This document shows, one piece after another, positions 1 to 8,980 of a stretch of 64,000 bases of DNA. A program made the translations under genes and the position numbers. Within the stretch, counting starts at the first letter, position 1. The number at the start of each line of letters is the position of its first letter. The notes beneath the pieces were generated by a model that had not been told where the DNA came from, searched no databases, and saw nothing but the letters and a program-made list of their open reading frames with translations. Location of the stretch: assembly GCA_024648695.1 (NCBI GenBank), contig JACAVV010000018.1, forward strand, positions 33,643 to 97,642, read 5' to 3'. This DNA comes from Nitrospina sp. (GTDB lineage: Bacteria > Nitrospinota > Nitrospinia > Nitrospinales > JACRGP01).

Positions 1-2
1 TT

Positions 3-431
3 CAGTACGATGAGTCTCTAAACCTCGAAACCAGCGATTGTATAGATACTTCGGGAGCTTCGTGTTCGGGTCCACCACAGCCTGAATCTAACATGGCTAC
101 GGGAACATTTTCTGTACAGGTGGTTCCCAACAATAAGCATTGGCGTGGCCAGGCCAACCTTTCCATGGTCGATTTGGATAATGGCAATACGCCATTGGAA
201 GGTGTGTTTGTTGAAGGCGGGTGGACTTTTATTCCTTTAAAGGGTGGCTCTGAGGTCATTGGTAATTCCAATGGAACAACAGGTGCTGACGGAACAGTGG
301 AGATTCTTTCTCCAAAAAAACGCGGAGAAATCGGAGATGTCTTTGAATTCAATATATCATCGGTTGAAAAATCCGGATACGAATTTAATCCCATCTCAGG
401 ACCCACTACCGGGTCTGCTCCCATTCCGTAA
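3..431 (+). CDS. C-terminal part of a secreted protein (5' end outside window)
   Basis: The reading frame is open from the window edge to a stop at 431, so the annotated part is the C-terminal 142 residues of a longer protein. The visible part is rich in Gly, Asn, Ser and Thr and has an Ig-like/beta-sandwich look, including a GxSNGTTGADGTVEI stretch typical of the Ig-like end domain that follows many extracellular proteases. There are two cysteines near the start. An ATG at 93 lies within the open frame and has no convincing ribosome site, so it is probably internal. It is followed 12 nt later by a TPR gene, suggesting one transcript. Function of the whole protein cannot be told from this fragment. 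Confidence 0.6.
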   Translation, partial: QYDESLNLETSDCIDTSGASCSGPPQPESNMATGTFSVQVVPNNKHWRGQANLSMVDLDNGNTPLEGVFVEGGWTFIPLKGGSEVIGNSNGTTGADGTVEILSPKKRGEIGDVFEFNISSVEKSGYEFNPISGPTTGSAPIP

Positions 432-443
432 GGAATTTCAGGT

Positions 444-1286
444 TTGTATCGAATAATTTGTGTTTTGATAATTTCGGTCTTTTGGATGGCGAGTGCCTGG
501 AAAACAAGCGTATTTTCTCACCCCTCAACCTTGAGCCGACTGGAAGAATTGAATCACCTGATTTCAGAAGATCCTGAATCTCCGGATTATTATCTGCAAC
601 GTGGAGAGCTACACAGAAGGCATGACAGGTTTCAAAAAGCCCTGAGGGATTTTAAAAAAGCTCAGGTTTTAGATCCAGATCTCGTTATTTCAGATTATTA
701 TCTGGCCCGACTTTTGCTCGATATGGATAAGCCCAAACAGGCTTGGGAGCGAATCAGGACCTATGTTCAAAAAGTACCCACGGATCCCAATGGCTTTTTG
801 GTAAAAGCAAGGATTGCGATTGCCAGGGACAAATTGGATCTTTCCGAAATTAGCTATTCACGGGTTATCGCCCTGATGCCCCGGCCTACGCCCGATATTT
901 ACATCGACCGTGCGCGCGTGCAAATGAAGCAGGGACAGATGGGCCTGATAAAAGCGGATGAGGGGATAGATGAGGCCATCAAAGCCCTTGGACCTTTGGT
1001 GAGTTTAATTGAGCTTTGTATTGAAATACAAATGGCCCAAAAAGCCTTTATCTCTGCTATAGATTGCATCGACCGTTTACCCTCCAAAATTGCAGATCAA
1101 CCCAAATGGTTGGCCCGCAAGGGAGAACTATTTGTTTTGGCGAAATCTCCTGAAAAAGCCAGGACTGCTTTTGAAGGCGCCTTGATGTCTTTAAAGTCCT
1201 TGCCTGTCAATCGCCGTTCCACCCGGGCTATGGTCAAACAGGAAAAAAAGATTGTAAATGCGCTGGAAAATTTGCAACTGGATTAA
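444..1286 (+). CDS. Secreted TPR-repeat protein
   Basis: 280 residues beginning at a TTG codon preceded by an AGGAAT ribosome site. Residues 3-19 form a hydrophobic signal peptide or anchor (IICVLIISVFWMASAW), so the protein is periplasmic or membrane-attached. From about residue 30 there are degenerate tetratricopeptide repeats (YYLQRGELHRRHDRFQKALRDFKKA, then YLARLLLDMDKPKQAWERI), continuing as less regular helical repeats to the C-terminus. TPRs are protein-interaction scaffolds; no catalytic motif is visible. It starts 12 nt after the preceding secreted-protein gene and 50 nt before the HEAT-type gene, so the three are likely co-transcribed and may act together at the cell envelope, which is inference. 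Confidence 0.7.
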   Translation: MYRIICVLIISVFWMASAWKTSVFSHPSTLSRLEELNHLISEDPESPDYYLQRGELHRRHDRFQKALRDFKKAQVLDPDLVISDYYLARLLLDMDKPKQAWERIRTYVQKVPTDPNGFLVKARIAIARDKLDLSEISYSRVIALMPRPTPDIYIDRARVQMKQGQMGLIKADEGIDEAIKALGPLVSLIELCIEIQMAQKAFISAIDCIDRLPSKIADQPKWLARKGELFVLAKSPEKARTAFEGALMSLKSLPVNRRSTRAMVKQEKKIVNALENLQLD

Positions 1287-1336
1287 TATTCTGTTTTCTG
1301 ATCAGTCTTATGGAATGGACTTGAGGGGATATTGAA

Positions 1337-2065
1337 ATGAACAATAAGGTATTTGCCGTCTTTTTGGGGTTTTGTATGTTTGCTGTCGTTTTGGCGGGAA
1401 TGTTTTCTTACATGGGCTCCGATTCTGGAAAAACGAAGTCGAGTTCGAATCAGGGAGCTTCTATCAAAGATCCCTGGATAAAGCCGGAAGGCGATGCGGA
1501 GGTGCTTGCAGAACGTTATTCTCTGGATGAACTTATTGAGCGTTGGAACGTTTGGCCCCGGAAAAGTGGAAGGCTTTCCTTTCACTCGGTTTATGCCGAA
1601 GCCATCGGTTTATACGGAGAAGATGCGGTGGATGCGGTGGTGCATCTAGAACCGGCTGTTCGCCATAGTGATCCGAATTTAAGGCGCAGGGTGATGAACT
1701 CCCTGGTTGAAATTGGAGAGGACGGGTTGTCTCCCTTGTACGACGCTTTGGAGTATTGGCCAGAGGAGGACCCTGAAAAACTGGCTTTAAATATCCGTTG
1801 GGATGCCGCAGAGTTTTTGGCGAAAGGTGCAAAAAAGGGGCTGGATATGGCCGAAGGGGTTTCGATATTGGCAACGACCCTGACTCACCCGGATAGCTAT
1901 TTTATGACACGGGGCTATGCGGCGGACGCCCTGATTTTAATGGGTTCTCCGGAAGCAGTTGAGGCCCTTAAAAAGGGGCGAGACTGGTTTTATGATCAAC
2001 CCGGACTATCTGTTGAAGACAATGCGATTTTGAAAAAAATTAATATTGCACTCAAAAGGTTTTAA
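1337..2065 (+). CDS. Membrane-anchored HEAT-repeat-like protein
   Basis: 242 residues with a clear GAGGGG ribosome site before the ATG. One N-terminal membrane segment (about residues 5-28) is followed by a Ser/Gly/Lys linker and then by HEAT-like helical repeats from about residue 85 onward (DAVVHLEPAVRHSDPNLRRR, later repeats around MEGVSILATTLTHPD and YAADALILMGSPEAVEAL). Such repeats usually bind protein partners; no enzyme motif is seen. It follows the TPR gene with the same orientation. Exact function unknown. Confidence 0.65.
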   Translation: MNNKVFAVFLGFCMFAVVLAGMFSYMGSDSGKTKSSSNQGASIKDPWIKPEGDAEVLAERYSLDELIERWNVWPRKSGRLSFHSVYAEAIGLYGEDAVDAVVHLEPAVRHSDPNLRRRVMNSLVEIGEDGLSPLYDALEYWPEEDPEKLALNIRWDAAEFLAKGAKKGLDMAEGVSILATTLTHPDSYFMTRGYAADALILMGSPEAVEALKKGRDWFYDQPGLSVEDNAILKKINIALKRF

Positions 2066-2159
2066 TTTTTTTCAACCCCTTATAACGGATTTTCACCGAA
2101 GGTACAGAATTTGCTTTTTATAGAAAAAGAACGTCAACCGTCAAAATTCTATAAAGTAC

Positions 2160-2999
2160 ATGATACCTGTAAATCCTCCGGACAAATATTCAATCGATTC
2201 TCTTTTAAGTCATCTTAATAAAAATAGTGTTTCCAGGGACAATTTTTCCAGCGAACTCAAGAAGCTCCTGCTATTCCAAAAACACCTGCAGGTTCAAGTC
2301 TGGACTGATCCCGGTTCGGGACCGAACTATTCAACAGGGTCTCCAATGGCCTTGTCCAAAAGTTTATTGGGATTATTTTTAAACGATAAGGTCGACTCAG
2401 GCGCACAACACGTTTCCCGAAATTTATGGCTAAAGAATAAAGTACATTCCCAATATATCCAGGAAAGCACTGAAACCGCGAAAACGCCTTCGTATTTAGA
2501 AAATAAGGGAAACTCTTTTCACTCCATAAAAGAAATGATACACCAGAAAGCCGAAAAATATGGACTGGACAAGGAATGGTTCCAGAAATTAATTCATGCA
2601 GAATCGGGCTTCAATCCTAAGGCAGAGTCGAGGCAGGGGGCAATGGGACTCGGTCAAATCATGCCTGCAACGGCGAAGGAACTGGGTCTGAGGGTAGGGG
2701 AACCTGAAGATGATAGTGAAGGGTCTGTATGGAATTCTGAGTCCAACCTGGATGCTTCGGCGAGATATCTTCGGCAATTGCAGGATATGTATTCCTCCAT
2801 GGGAATCGCGGAATCGGAAATCAGATCATTCACGGCGGCGGCTTATAACGCCGGTATGGGAAACCTTCAAAAAGCCATCGATAAATTGGGAGATTTTGAA
2901 AAGCTGAGTTGGAATTCCGTTGCTAAAACTTTGCCCGAAATAACCGGGTCCGCTTCCAGGGAAACGTTGAATTATGTGAAAAAACTGGAAGCAGGTTAG
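2160..2999 (+). CDS. SLT-type lytic transglycosylase domain protein
   Basis: 279 residues. The C-terminal half (about 130-275) is a soluble lytic transglycosylase domain: catalytic Glu148 in HAESGFNPKAES, then GAMGLGQIMPATAKELGL and the AAYNAGMGN motif, all characteristic of family 1 (Slt70/MltC-like) enzymes that cleave the MurNAc-GlcNAc bond of peptidoglycan with anhydro-MurNAc formation. The N-terminal 120 residues are polar and unlike known domains. No signal peptide is visible at the ATG used, which is unusual for a periplasmic enzyme; export by another route (for example as a flagellar-type muramidase) or a wrong start are both possible. Domain call is firm, physiological role is not. 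Confidence 0.85.
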   Translation: MIPVNPPDKYSIDSLLSHLNKNSVSRDNFSSELKKLLLFQKHLQVQVWTDPGSGPNYSTGSPMALSKSLLGLFLNDKVDSGAQHVSRNLWLKNKVHSQYIQESTETAKTPSYLENKGNSFHSIKEMIHQKAEKYGLDKEWFQKLIHAESGFNPKAESRQGAMGLGQIMPATAKELGLRVGEPEDDSEGSVWNSESNLDASARYLRQLQDMYSSMGIAESEIRSFTAAAYNAGMGNLQKAIDKLGDFEKLSWNSVAKTLPEITGSASRETLNYVKKLEAG

Positions 3000-3156
3000 G
3001 CAATTGAATACTAACAATTTTAAATTTACTGAAGTGAATGAATAATTTAAATTAAAAGAAAAATTTAATAATTTAAAATATATATTGCAAAAAGTTTGGA
3101 ATCTCGGATAATGTTGCTGATAGTTATTTCAGTGAGTGCTTATTCATGGGGGGGAA

Positions 3157-6100
3157 ATGTTCACTTCCCGAAGCCGTCTTTTTTTATTCAGCATTATTTT
3201 TTGGGGCTATTTATCGTTACCGGGTTTAACCAAAGAATTGCAACCCGCCAATCCTGCCTACACTTATTCATCAATTGAATCTTTCAAAGAAAAAATTGTT
3301 CACGATTTCAGGGATTATATAAATACATTTGACCCGCTTTGGAGTCATCAAGAGCTTAACGCGTTTCAACAGTCAACAAGCGGTGGCTTTAATTTCAATA
3401 AAAAACTTGGGCTAGTAAAACAGATTTCTTTCCCCGGAATTCTGGATAGAAGTCATCCCATTATCCTGCATACCCAAATGGGTCGGGTTGAACAAACTCT
3501 GGATATTGAAGAACAGTTTGAAGGCCAGTTGCTTGGCAGGTATCTGCTGTATAAAGGAAATCGTCGGTCCATTTTTTTTAGATATGATTCAGAACAGCAA
3601 TCCCTCCGTGAATATGTATTTATATCTCATCCTTCCTCATTGATTCAAGCCAGGCAAGTGGTTCGATGGAAGTATTCTGGCGCAACAATACAGACCCTGG
3701 GTTTGGGTCGAATGGTTTTAATGCAAAAGAAGGATACCTTATCCTCCAAGGAGAGTATCAAGGGCAAAAATATGAGGGCCAGAGTGTCCCGGTTCCTTCA
3801 AGATGAGTTGGAGAGTTTTACCGAGGAGGAAAATCAGCTTAGACCCATTTTAATAATTCCCCCTCCTGAATATATTGATGCAAAAGGTTTGACCCAAACC
3901 ACGGGGCTCGAATATGTGTTGGATGACCAAACCTTGAAATTGGCTTTCAATACGGATGATAAGGTCGATTATCCCATTTGGGTAGACCCCTCACTTACCG
4001 CCGCGAATGATGCGGAATTAACTGTTTTCGGCGATGTCAACGAGGCCCTTTTAGGGTTTTCTGTTGCCAATGCGGGAGATGTGAATGGGGATGAAATCAA
4101 CGATGTGGTTGTAGGTGCATATAATGAAAACACCAATGGGGAAAGTGCTGGTCGCGCATACATTTTTTTAGGCAGGTCTCTGGTTCAAAAAACGGAGTTC
4201 TTTCTTAGGTTGGGCGCGGATGTGATAATTAATGGCGAGCCCGGTAGCTTCTTTGGATATTCGGTTGCAGGTGCGGGGGATTTCAATGGCGACGGATTAA
4301 AAGATATTATCGTAGGTGCCCCCTATGCAGATCGTAATGGAGAAACCGATTCAGGTGCCGCTTATATTATTTTTGGTTCTTCAGATTTCAATGTCAATTC
4401 CCAACCCGTATTGAATGCAGTGGATTCCCCGGTTATTTTAGAGGGACAAGACGCTGGGGATCATTTTGGTTTTTCTGTATCGACGGCCCTGGATTTTAGA
4501 AATGACGGCAATGGCAAGGATGATGTGATTGTAGGATCTCCTGAGGACGATAACAATAATGAAGACGGTTCAGGCAGTGCTCATATTTTCGCAGGGCGTA
4601 CCGTTACGGACCCTATTACGTTGAGGGCCGATAGCTCTGCTTCCCACCGATTCGATGGGCAGGGAACGGATGGTACTAATTTCGAAAGGTTTAATGATAG
4701 TTTTGGCTGGTCCGTCGCCTCTGCTGGTGATTTTAACAACGATGATATTGATGATGTGATTATTGGAGCGCCCGGTGATGATAATACGGGATTGATGGAT
4801 AGTGACGTGTTCGATGATTCAGGTTCCGCTTTTATTTTCTTTGGTGGAATCGCTGACGGGGTGTACCGGGCGGACGATGATGCGGAGGTGATTCTAAACG
4901 GACAAAGTGTTCAGGATAACTTTGGATTTTCCGTAGCGGGAGCCGGAGATTTTAACGGCGATGATTTTGATGATGTCATAGTTGGAGCCCCCTTTGATGA
5001 TAATAACGGTGAGAATATGTCCGGAAGCGCCTTTATATTTTTTGGTAACGAACCTGGATCGCAACAGGTTCAAAAGGCAGATATTAACGCGAGTATTATT
5101 TTAAACGGGCAAGACGAAGAGGACCGGTTCGGATGGTCGGTTGCCACCGCCGGAGATTTTAACGGGGACACCAGAAGCGATGTAATCGTTGGGGCACCCA
5201 AGGATGGAAATGGCGGAGAAATAGGTTCCGGATCCGCTTTTATTTTCTTTGGTCAAAATCCCGGTATGCAAACTATCCTCAGGGCAGATGAGGATGCGGG
5301 TGTGATCCTCAACGGCCAAAACGGTAACAATACGGCCTCTGAACAGGGTGATGAATTTGGAGTGTCCGTGGCCTCTGGGGGAGTATTTGGCAATACGGGA
5401 GTGGAAAGCGTCGTTGTTGGCGCCTGGCTGTATGATGAAGAGGGTGAAGGTGCCGTCAACTCGGGGGCGGCATATCTTTTCTACGGATTGAGCGCTTCTT
5501 TCGATGAGGAGGTTTCATCGGGACTGGAGTCGGAATCCAATGTAAGCATTAATGTTTCCCTAAACATACCCAATCCCCTGCCGGCAGATGTTACCGTAAA
5601 CTATGCGCTAAGTAATGGGGATGTGACGATTGCCAACGATTCCATAGTCTTTTCACAGGGCGAGCAAACCAAACCCATTACCTTTTTCGTTAATGATGAC
5701 AGTGATGATGAAGATGATGAAGGTCTGTTTCTTACCCTGATTTCCGTAGTCAACGCGGGTTTGGGGGATATCGTTTCCCACTCCTACACGATCATAGATA
5801 ATGACGGGGATGACACCAAAGAAGAGGGAAATGACAATGCGGCTTCTCCCAAGGTTTATTTTGAAACCACGAAATCTTCAGGGTCTGAGTCCACAAGCGA
5901 TGTGAGTCTGAATGTAGTCCTGAGCAATTCTGCCTTAAATACGGTTGGAGTCGGATTCAGCATCAGCGGCGGCACAGCTACGGAAGATACTGATTTCACA
6001 TTAGAGGGAACGTCTCTTACGTTTGATCCGGGTGAAACGACGCAATCGATTTCACTGGCTATCGAAGACGATTCCATTATGGAAAAGGATGAAACGGTCG

Positions 6101-7002
6101 AGATCGTTCTTGCCAATCCTTTCAATACCTCCATTGGCATTAATAGCACACATACCTACACCATTGAAGATGATGAAACCACTCTGCCAACGGTAGCCTT
6201 CAATTCCAACATTTTGGAAAGTTCCGAATCGGGTAGCGACCCGAGTTTTAATGTCGTTCTTTCTCAAGAAAGTGGAAAAGTGGTTACGGTGGATTTTTCT
6301 GTTTCCGGACAGACTCAGGGGGGGGACAGTTTTTCTTTAACAGGAGGAACCATAACATTTAATCAGGGCATAACAACACGCGAAATAGAGGCTTCTATCA
6401 TCAATGATAACAATTTCGATCCCACTGAGATTGTTGAAATGACCCTGCATCACCCGGTGAATGCCACTTTGGGCGATCCTTCTTCGCATACCTTCACTAT
6501 TCTTGACGATGATTTGCCACCCTTCCGGGGTGTCGTTTCTCCCTATTGGCAAACCGATGAAGGGTCTTATACTTTTATCGCCATCACTCATCCTTCCCTG
6601 ACAGGAATGAGTTCAAGGATCGGATTGCATATGGAAGCCAAATTAAATTCGGGAGGAGGGCAGGGCATTGATTTTACGATTTCTCCAAATGATACCCAAA
6701 GACTCTTTATCGTCGGGACCAATAACCCTGTGATCAATCCGGAAATTATTCCTACCGCCGAGTTTATTATCATTGGCACCCAAAATTTTCGCCACGGTCA
6801 ATTGAATATTCAATCGGTCCGATTCAACGAACTGGAGGGGTCGGAGATCCTGAAAGCGTTTGATCTGGCAGATATCCGAATGCTGAGTTTCTGGGGGGCT
6901 ATAGTCGCCCAGTCCACCAGCACCGGATTTTCCATGGAATTTCTGGGAGATGTCCAGGATTCACGCGCCTTTCAAACGCCCAATGTGAGCGGAGTGAATT
7001 AA
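3157..7002 (+). CDS. Large secreted FG-GAP / Calx-beta repeat protein
   Basis: About 1281 residues from the ATG at 3157 (a GTG at 3136 is an alternative). A signal peptide (RLFLFSIIFWGYLSLPG) is followed by about 260 residues without recognisable domain, then seven integrin-type FG-GAP repeats (roughly 4050-5490), each with a calcium-binding DxNxDxxxD loop such as AGDFNGDDFDDVIVGAP. Next come three Calx-beta domains (about 5490-6510; each ending in the YTIxDxD or FTILDDD signature). The last 165 residues are unassigned. FG-GAP repeats fold as a calcium-stabilised beta-propeller, so the protein is probably an extracellular adhesin or surface protein. There is no visible sortase or PEP-CTERM anchor. 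It stands alone between two intergenic regions. Confidence 0.85.
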   Translation: MFTSRSRLFLFSIIFWGYLSLPGLTKELQPANPAYTYSSIESFKEKIVHDFRDYINTFDPLWSHQELNAFQQSTSGGFNFNKKLGLVKQISFPGILDRSHPIILHTQMGRVEQTLDIEEQFEGQLLGRYLLYKGNRRSIFFRYDSEQQSLREYVFISHPSSLIQARQVVRWKYSGATIQTLGLGRMVLMQKKDTLSSKESIKGKNMRARVSRFLQDELESFTEEENQLRPILIIPPPEYIDAKGLTQTTGLEYVLDDQTLKLAFNTDDKVDYPIWVDPSLTAANDAELTVFGDVNEALLGFSVANAGDVNGDEINDVVVGAYNENTNGESAGRAYIFLGRSLVQKTEFFLRLGADVIINGEPGSFFGYSVAGAGDFNGDGLKDIIVGAPYADRNGETDSGAAYIIFGSSDFNVNSQPVLNAVDSPVILEGQDAGDHFGFSVSTALDFRNDGNGKDDVIVGSPEDDNNNEDGSGSAHIFAGRTVTDPITLRADSSASHRFDGQGTDGTNFERFNDSFGWSVASAGDFNNDDIDDVIIGAPGDDNTGLMDSDVFDDSGSAFIFFGGIADGVYRADDDAEVILNGQSVQDNFGFSVAGAGDFNGDDFDDVIVGAPFDDNNGENMSGSAFIFFGNEPGSQQVQKADINASIILNGQDEEDRFGWSVATAGDFNGDTRSDVIVGAPKDGNGGEIGSGSAFIFFGQNPGMQTILRADEDAGVILNGQNGNNTASEQGDEFGVSVASGGVFGNTGVESVVVGAWLYDEEGEGAVNSGAAYLFYGLSASFDEEVSSGLESESNVSINVSLNIPNPLPADVTVNYALSNGDVTIANDSIVFSQGEQTKPITFFVNDDSDDEDDEGLFLTLISVVNAGLGDIVSHSYTIIDNDGDDTKEEGNDNAASPKVYFETTKSSGSESTSDVSLNVVLSNSALNTVGVGFSISGGTATEDTDFTLEGTSLTFDPGETTQSISLAIEDDSIMEKDETVEIVLANPFNTSIGINSTHTYTIEDDETTLPTVAFNSNILESSESGSDPSFNVVLSQESGKVVTVDFSVSGQTQGGDSFSLTGGTITFNQGITTREIEASIINDNNFDPTEIVEMTLHHPVNATLGDPSSHTFTILDDDLPPFRGVVSPYWQTDEGSYTFIAITHPSLTGMSSRIGLHMEAKLNSGGGQGIDFTISPNDTQRLFIVGTNNPVINPEIIPTAEFIIIGTQNFRHGQLNIQSVRFNELEGSEILKAFDLADIRMLSFWGAIVAQSTSTGFSMEFLGDVQDSRAFQTPNVSGVN

Positions 7003-7232
7003 TCCGTAGACGGTTGAAAATAATTATTTATCAATTACCAAAACCTGCCTCACCTGTCCGGCAATGCATGGGAAAAGTGTGTCTCAAAATTCCTGAAAAC
7101 TTTCGTTTTTCAGACAAGAGGGAAAGAACCCTGCGCTCATTTCTTTAAAAAATTTAACAGCGAATCTTCAACAAAGAACCTATATTAATTGCATAACAAC
7201 TTTTTCGGGACATTGCATCCCAGGGAGGTTTT

Positions 7233-8912
7233 ATGCCTTCAACAAAAAGTCCATGCAGTGTAGGTTCTTATCTGATTGACAGGCTTTATGATTTAGGGGT
7301 CCGCCATATTTTTGGTGTTCCCGGAGATTTCAGTTTGAAATTTTGCAAGCTGTTGGAAAATGGGAAAAAAATCTCATTCATCGGTACAACACGAGAAGAT
7401 ACCGCCGGTTTTGCGGCCGATGGTTATGCGCGTCGACTGGACCAGGGCATTGGTGTGGTGCTGGTTACCCATGGTGTGGGTGCGTTAAGCACGGTCAACC
7501 CAATTGCCGGGGCCTATGCTGAATCTTCACCAGTTCTTGTAATCAGTGGCGCGCCCGGTCTAAGAGAACGAATGGAACATCCTTTAATTCATCATAGTTT
7601 TGGAACACGGGACGCCCAAAGAAGAATTTTTCAAAACATCACTTGCAAAACAACGGTGATAGACGATTTGCATACGGCGTCACGTGAAATGGATGCGGTT
7701 CTGGAATGTATCTGGAATCTTAAAAAGCCGGGTTATATAGAGTTGCCACGTGACATGATTGACAGGGTAATTAACACGGACCGGGGATTGGATTCATTTT
7801 GTCAATATCGGCCCAGCGATGGTGAATCCTTAAATGAGGCGGTGACCGAAACGCTGGAAAGGTTGAAAAAAGCCAAATCTCCTGTATTGCTCGCGGGTGT
7901 CGAATTGCATCGCTTTAATGCCCAGGTGGAGTTGGAGAGTCTCGTTGAAAAGGGTGATTTCCCCGTTGCCGCAAGCATCATGGGAAAATCAGTGATTGAT
8001 GAGCGCCATTTGAATTACCTCGGCATTTACCAAGGTGGCGTGGGATCGGAACTGGCGCGTAAGAAGGTCGAAGATTCAGATTTGGTTTTGAGCCTTGGCA
8101 TGATGTTTACCGATATCAATCTGGGAATGTACACTGCGCATCTTGATCCGAACCGGATGATCAGGGTCAACCAGGGAGAGGTTTTGATAAGTCACCACCG
8201 TTACACAAATATCATGTTAAAAGATTTCCTTAATGTGTTGAACAACAGAATGGTGCCTTTGAAAAAAGTTCATACTGTAATAAATAAAACCCTCCAAGTG
8301 CAAGTGGAGGAAAATAACAATAAATACCACGATAAGCATCTGGAAATAGCAGATATTATTTCTACCTTGAATTCTGAAATCACACCAGACCTGAACGTCG
8401 TTTGTGATACAGGTGATTGTTTATTCGCGGCATCTGAATTGGAAATGCCGGGGCACTCTTCATTTTTTGCTTCTGCCTATTACACCACCATGGGCTTTGC
8501 TGTCCCTGCGGCATTGGGAATAGCTTGCGCAAAACCAGGGGCGCGCCCCCTAATCCTTGTAGGTGACGGTGCATTTCAAATGACGGGCACGGAACTGGCC
8601 TCATTTCAAAAACTGGGACACCATCCTGTCGTGGTCTTGATCAATAATAAGGGTTACGCTACCGAGCGAATCATAATGGAGGGAACGTTCAATGACATTC
8701 CGGAATGGAATTATGAAGCCATATGTCAATTGATTGATCAAGGTTGCGGTTGCAAAGTGGATACTGTATTTGAATTCCAGACGGCTCTCGAAAAAGCATT
8801 GGCGGACCCGGAACAAATGTATGTGATCAACGCCGAAGTAAAGGATTCTTCGCAGGGGATGCAAAAACTGGCGACGGAAGTGAGTCACCGCATGCAGGCT
8901 ACATTGGTTTAA
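7233..8912 (+). CDS. Thiamine-diphosphate 2-keto acid decarboxylase (pyruvate/indolepyruvate decarboxylase type)
   Basis: 559 residues, the usual size of this family, with a GGGAGG ribosome site. N-terminal PYR domain carries the cofactor-activating Glu55 (TREDTAGFAADGYAR) and the HH pair (HPLIHHSFG, about residues 115-121) that distinguishes pyruvate/indolepyruvate decarboxylases from acetolactate synthases. The C-terminal PP domain has the ThDP/Mg signature GDGAFQMTG (about 444) followed by NNKGYATE. The reaction would be non-oxidative decarboxylation of a 2-keto acid to an aldehyde. Substrate cannot be read from sequence. The gene is monocistronic between an FG-GAP gene and the convergent comM, with no alcohol or aldehyde dehydrogenase beside it, so the fate of the aldehyde is unclear. 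Confidence 0.85.
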   Translation: MPSTKSPCSVGSYLIDRLYDLGVRHIFGVPGDFSLKFCKLLENGKKISFIGTTREDTAGFAADGYARRLDQGIGVVLVTHGVGALSTVNPIAGAYAESSPVLVISGAPGLRERMEHPLIHHSFGTRDAQRRIFQNITCKTTVIDDLHTASREMDAVLECIWNLKKPGYIELPRDMIDRVINTDRGLDSFCQYRPSDGESLNEAVTETLERLKKAKSPVLLAGVELHRFNAQVELESLVEKGDFPVAASIMGKSVIDERHLNYLGIYQGGVGSELARKKVEDSDLVLSLGMMFTDINLGMYTAHLDPNRMIRVNQGEVLISHHRYTNIMLKDFLNVLNNRMVPLKKVHTVINKTLQVQVEENNNKYHDKHLEIADIISTLNSEITPDLNVVCDTGDCLFAASELEMPGHSSFFASAYYTTMGFAVPAALGIACAKPGARPLILVGDGAFQMTGTELASFQKLGHHPVVVLINNKGYATERIIMEGTFNDIPEWNYEAICQLIDQGCGCKVDTVFEFQTALEKALADPEQMYVINAEVKDSSQGMQKLATEVSHRMQATLV

Positions 8913-8980
8913 GGTTTTATCCCTCCTCGCGTTTGGAAAAGAAAAGGGTGCGGGGGAATCAAAAGTCGGTTGGAAAAAAA

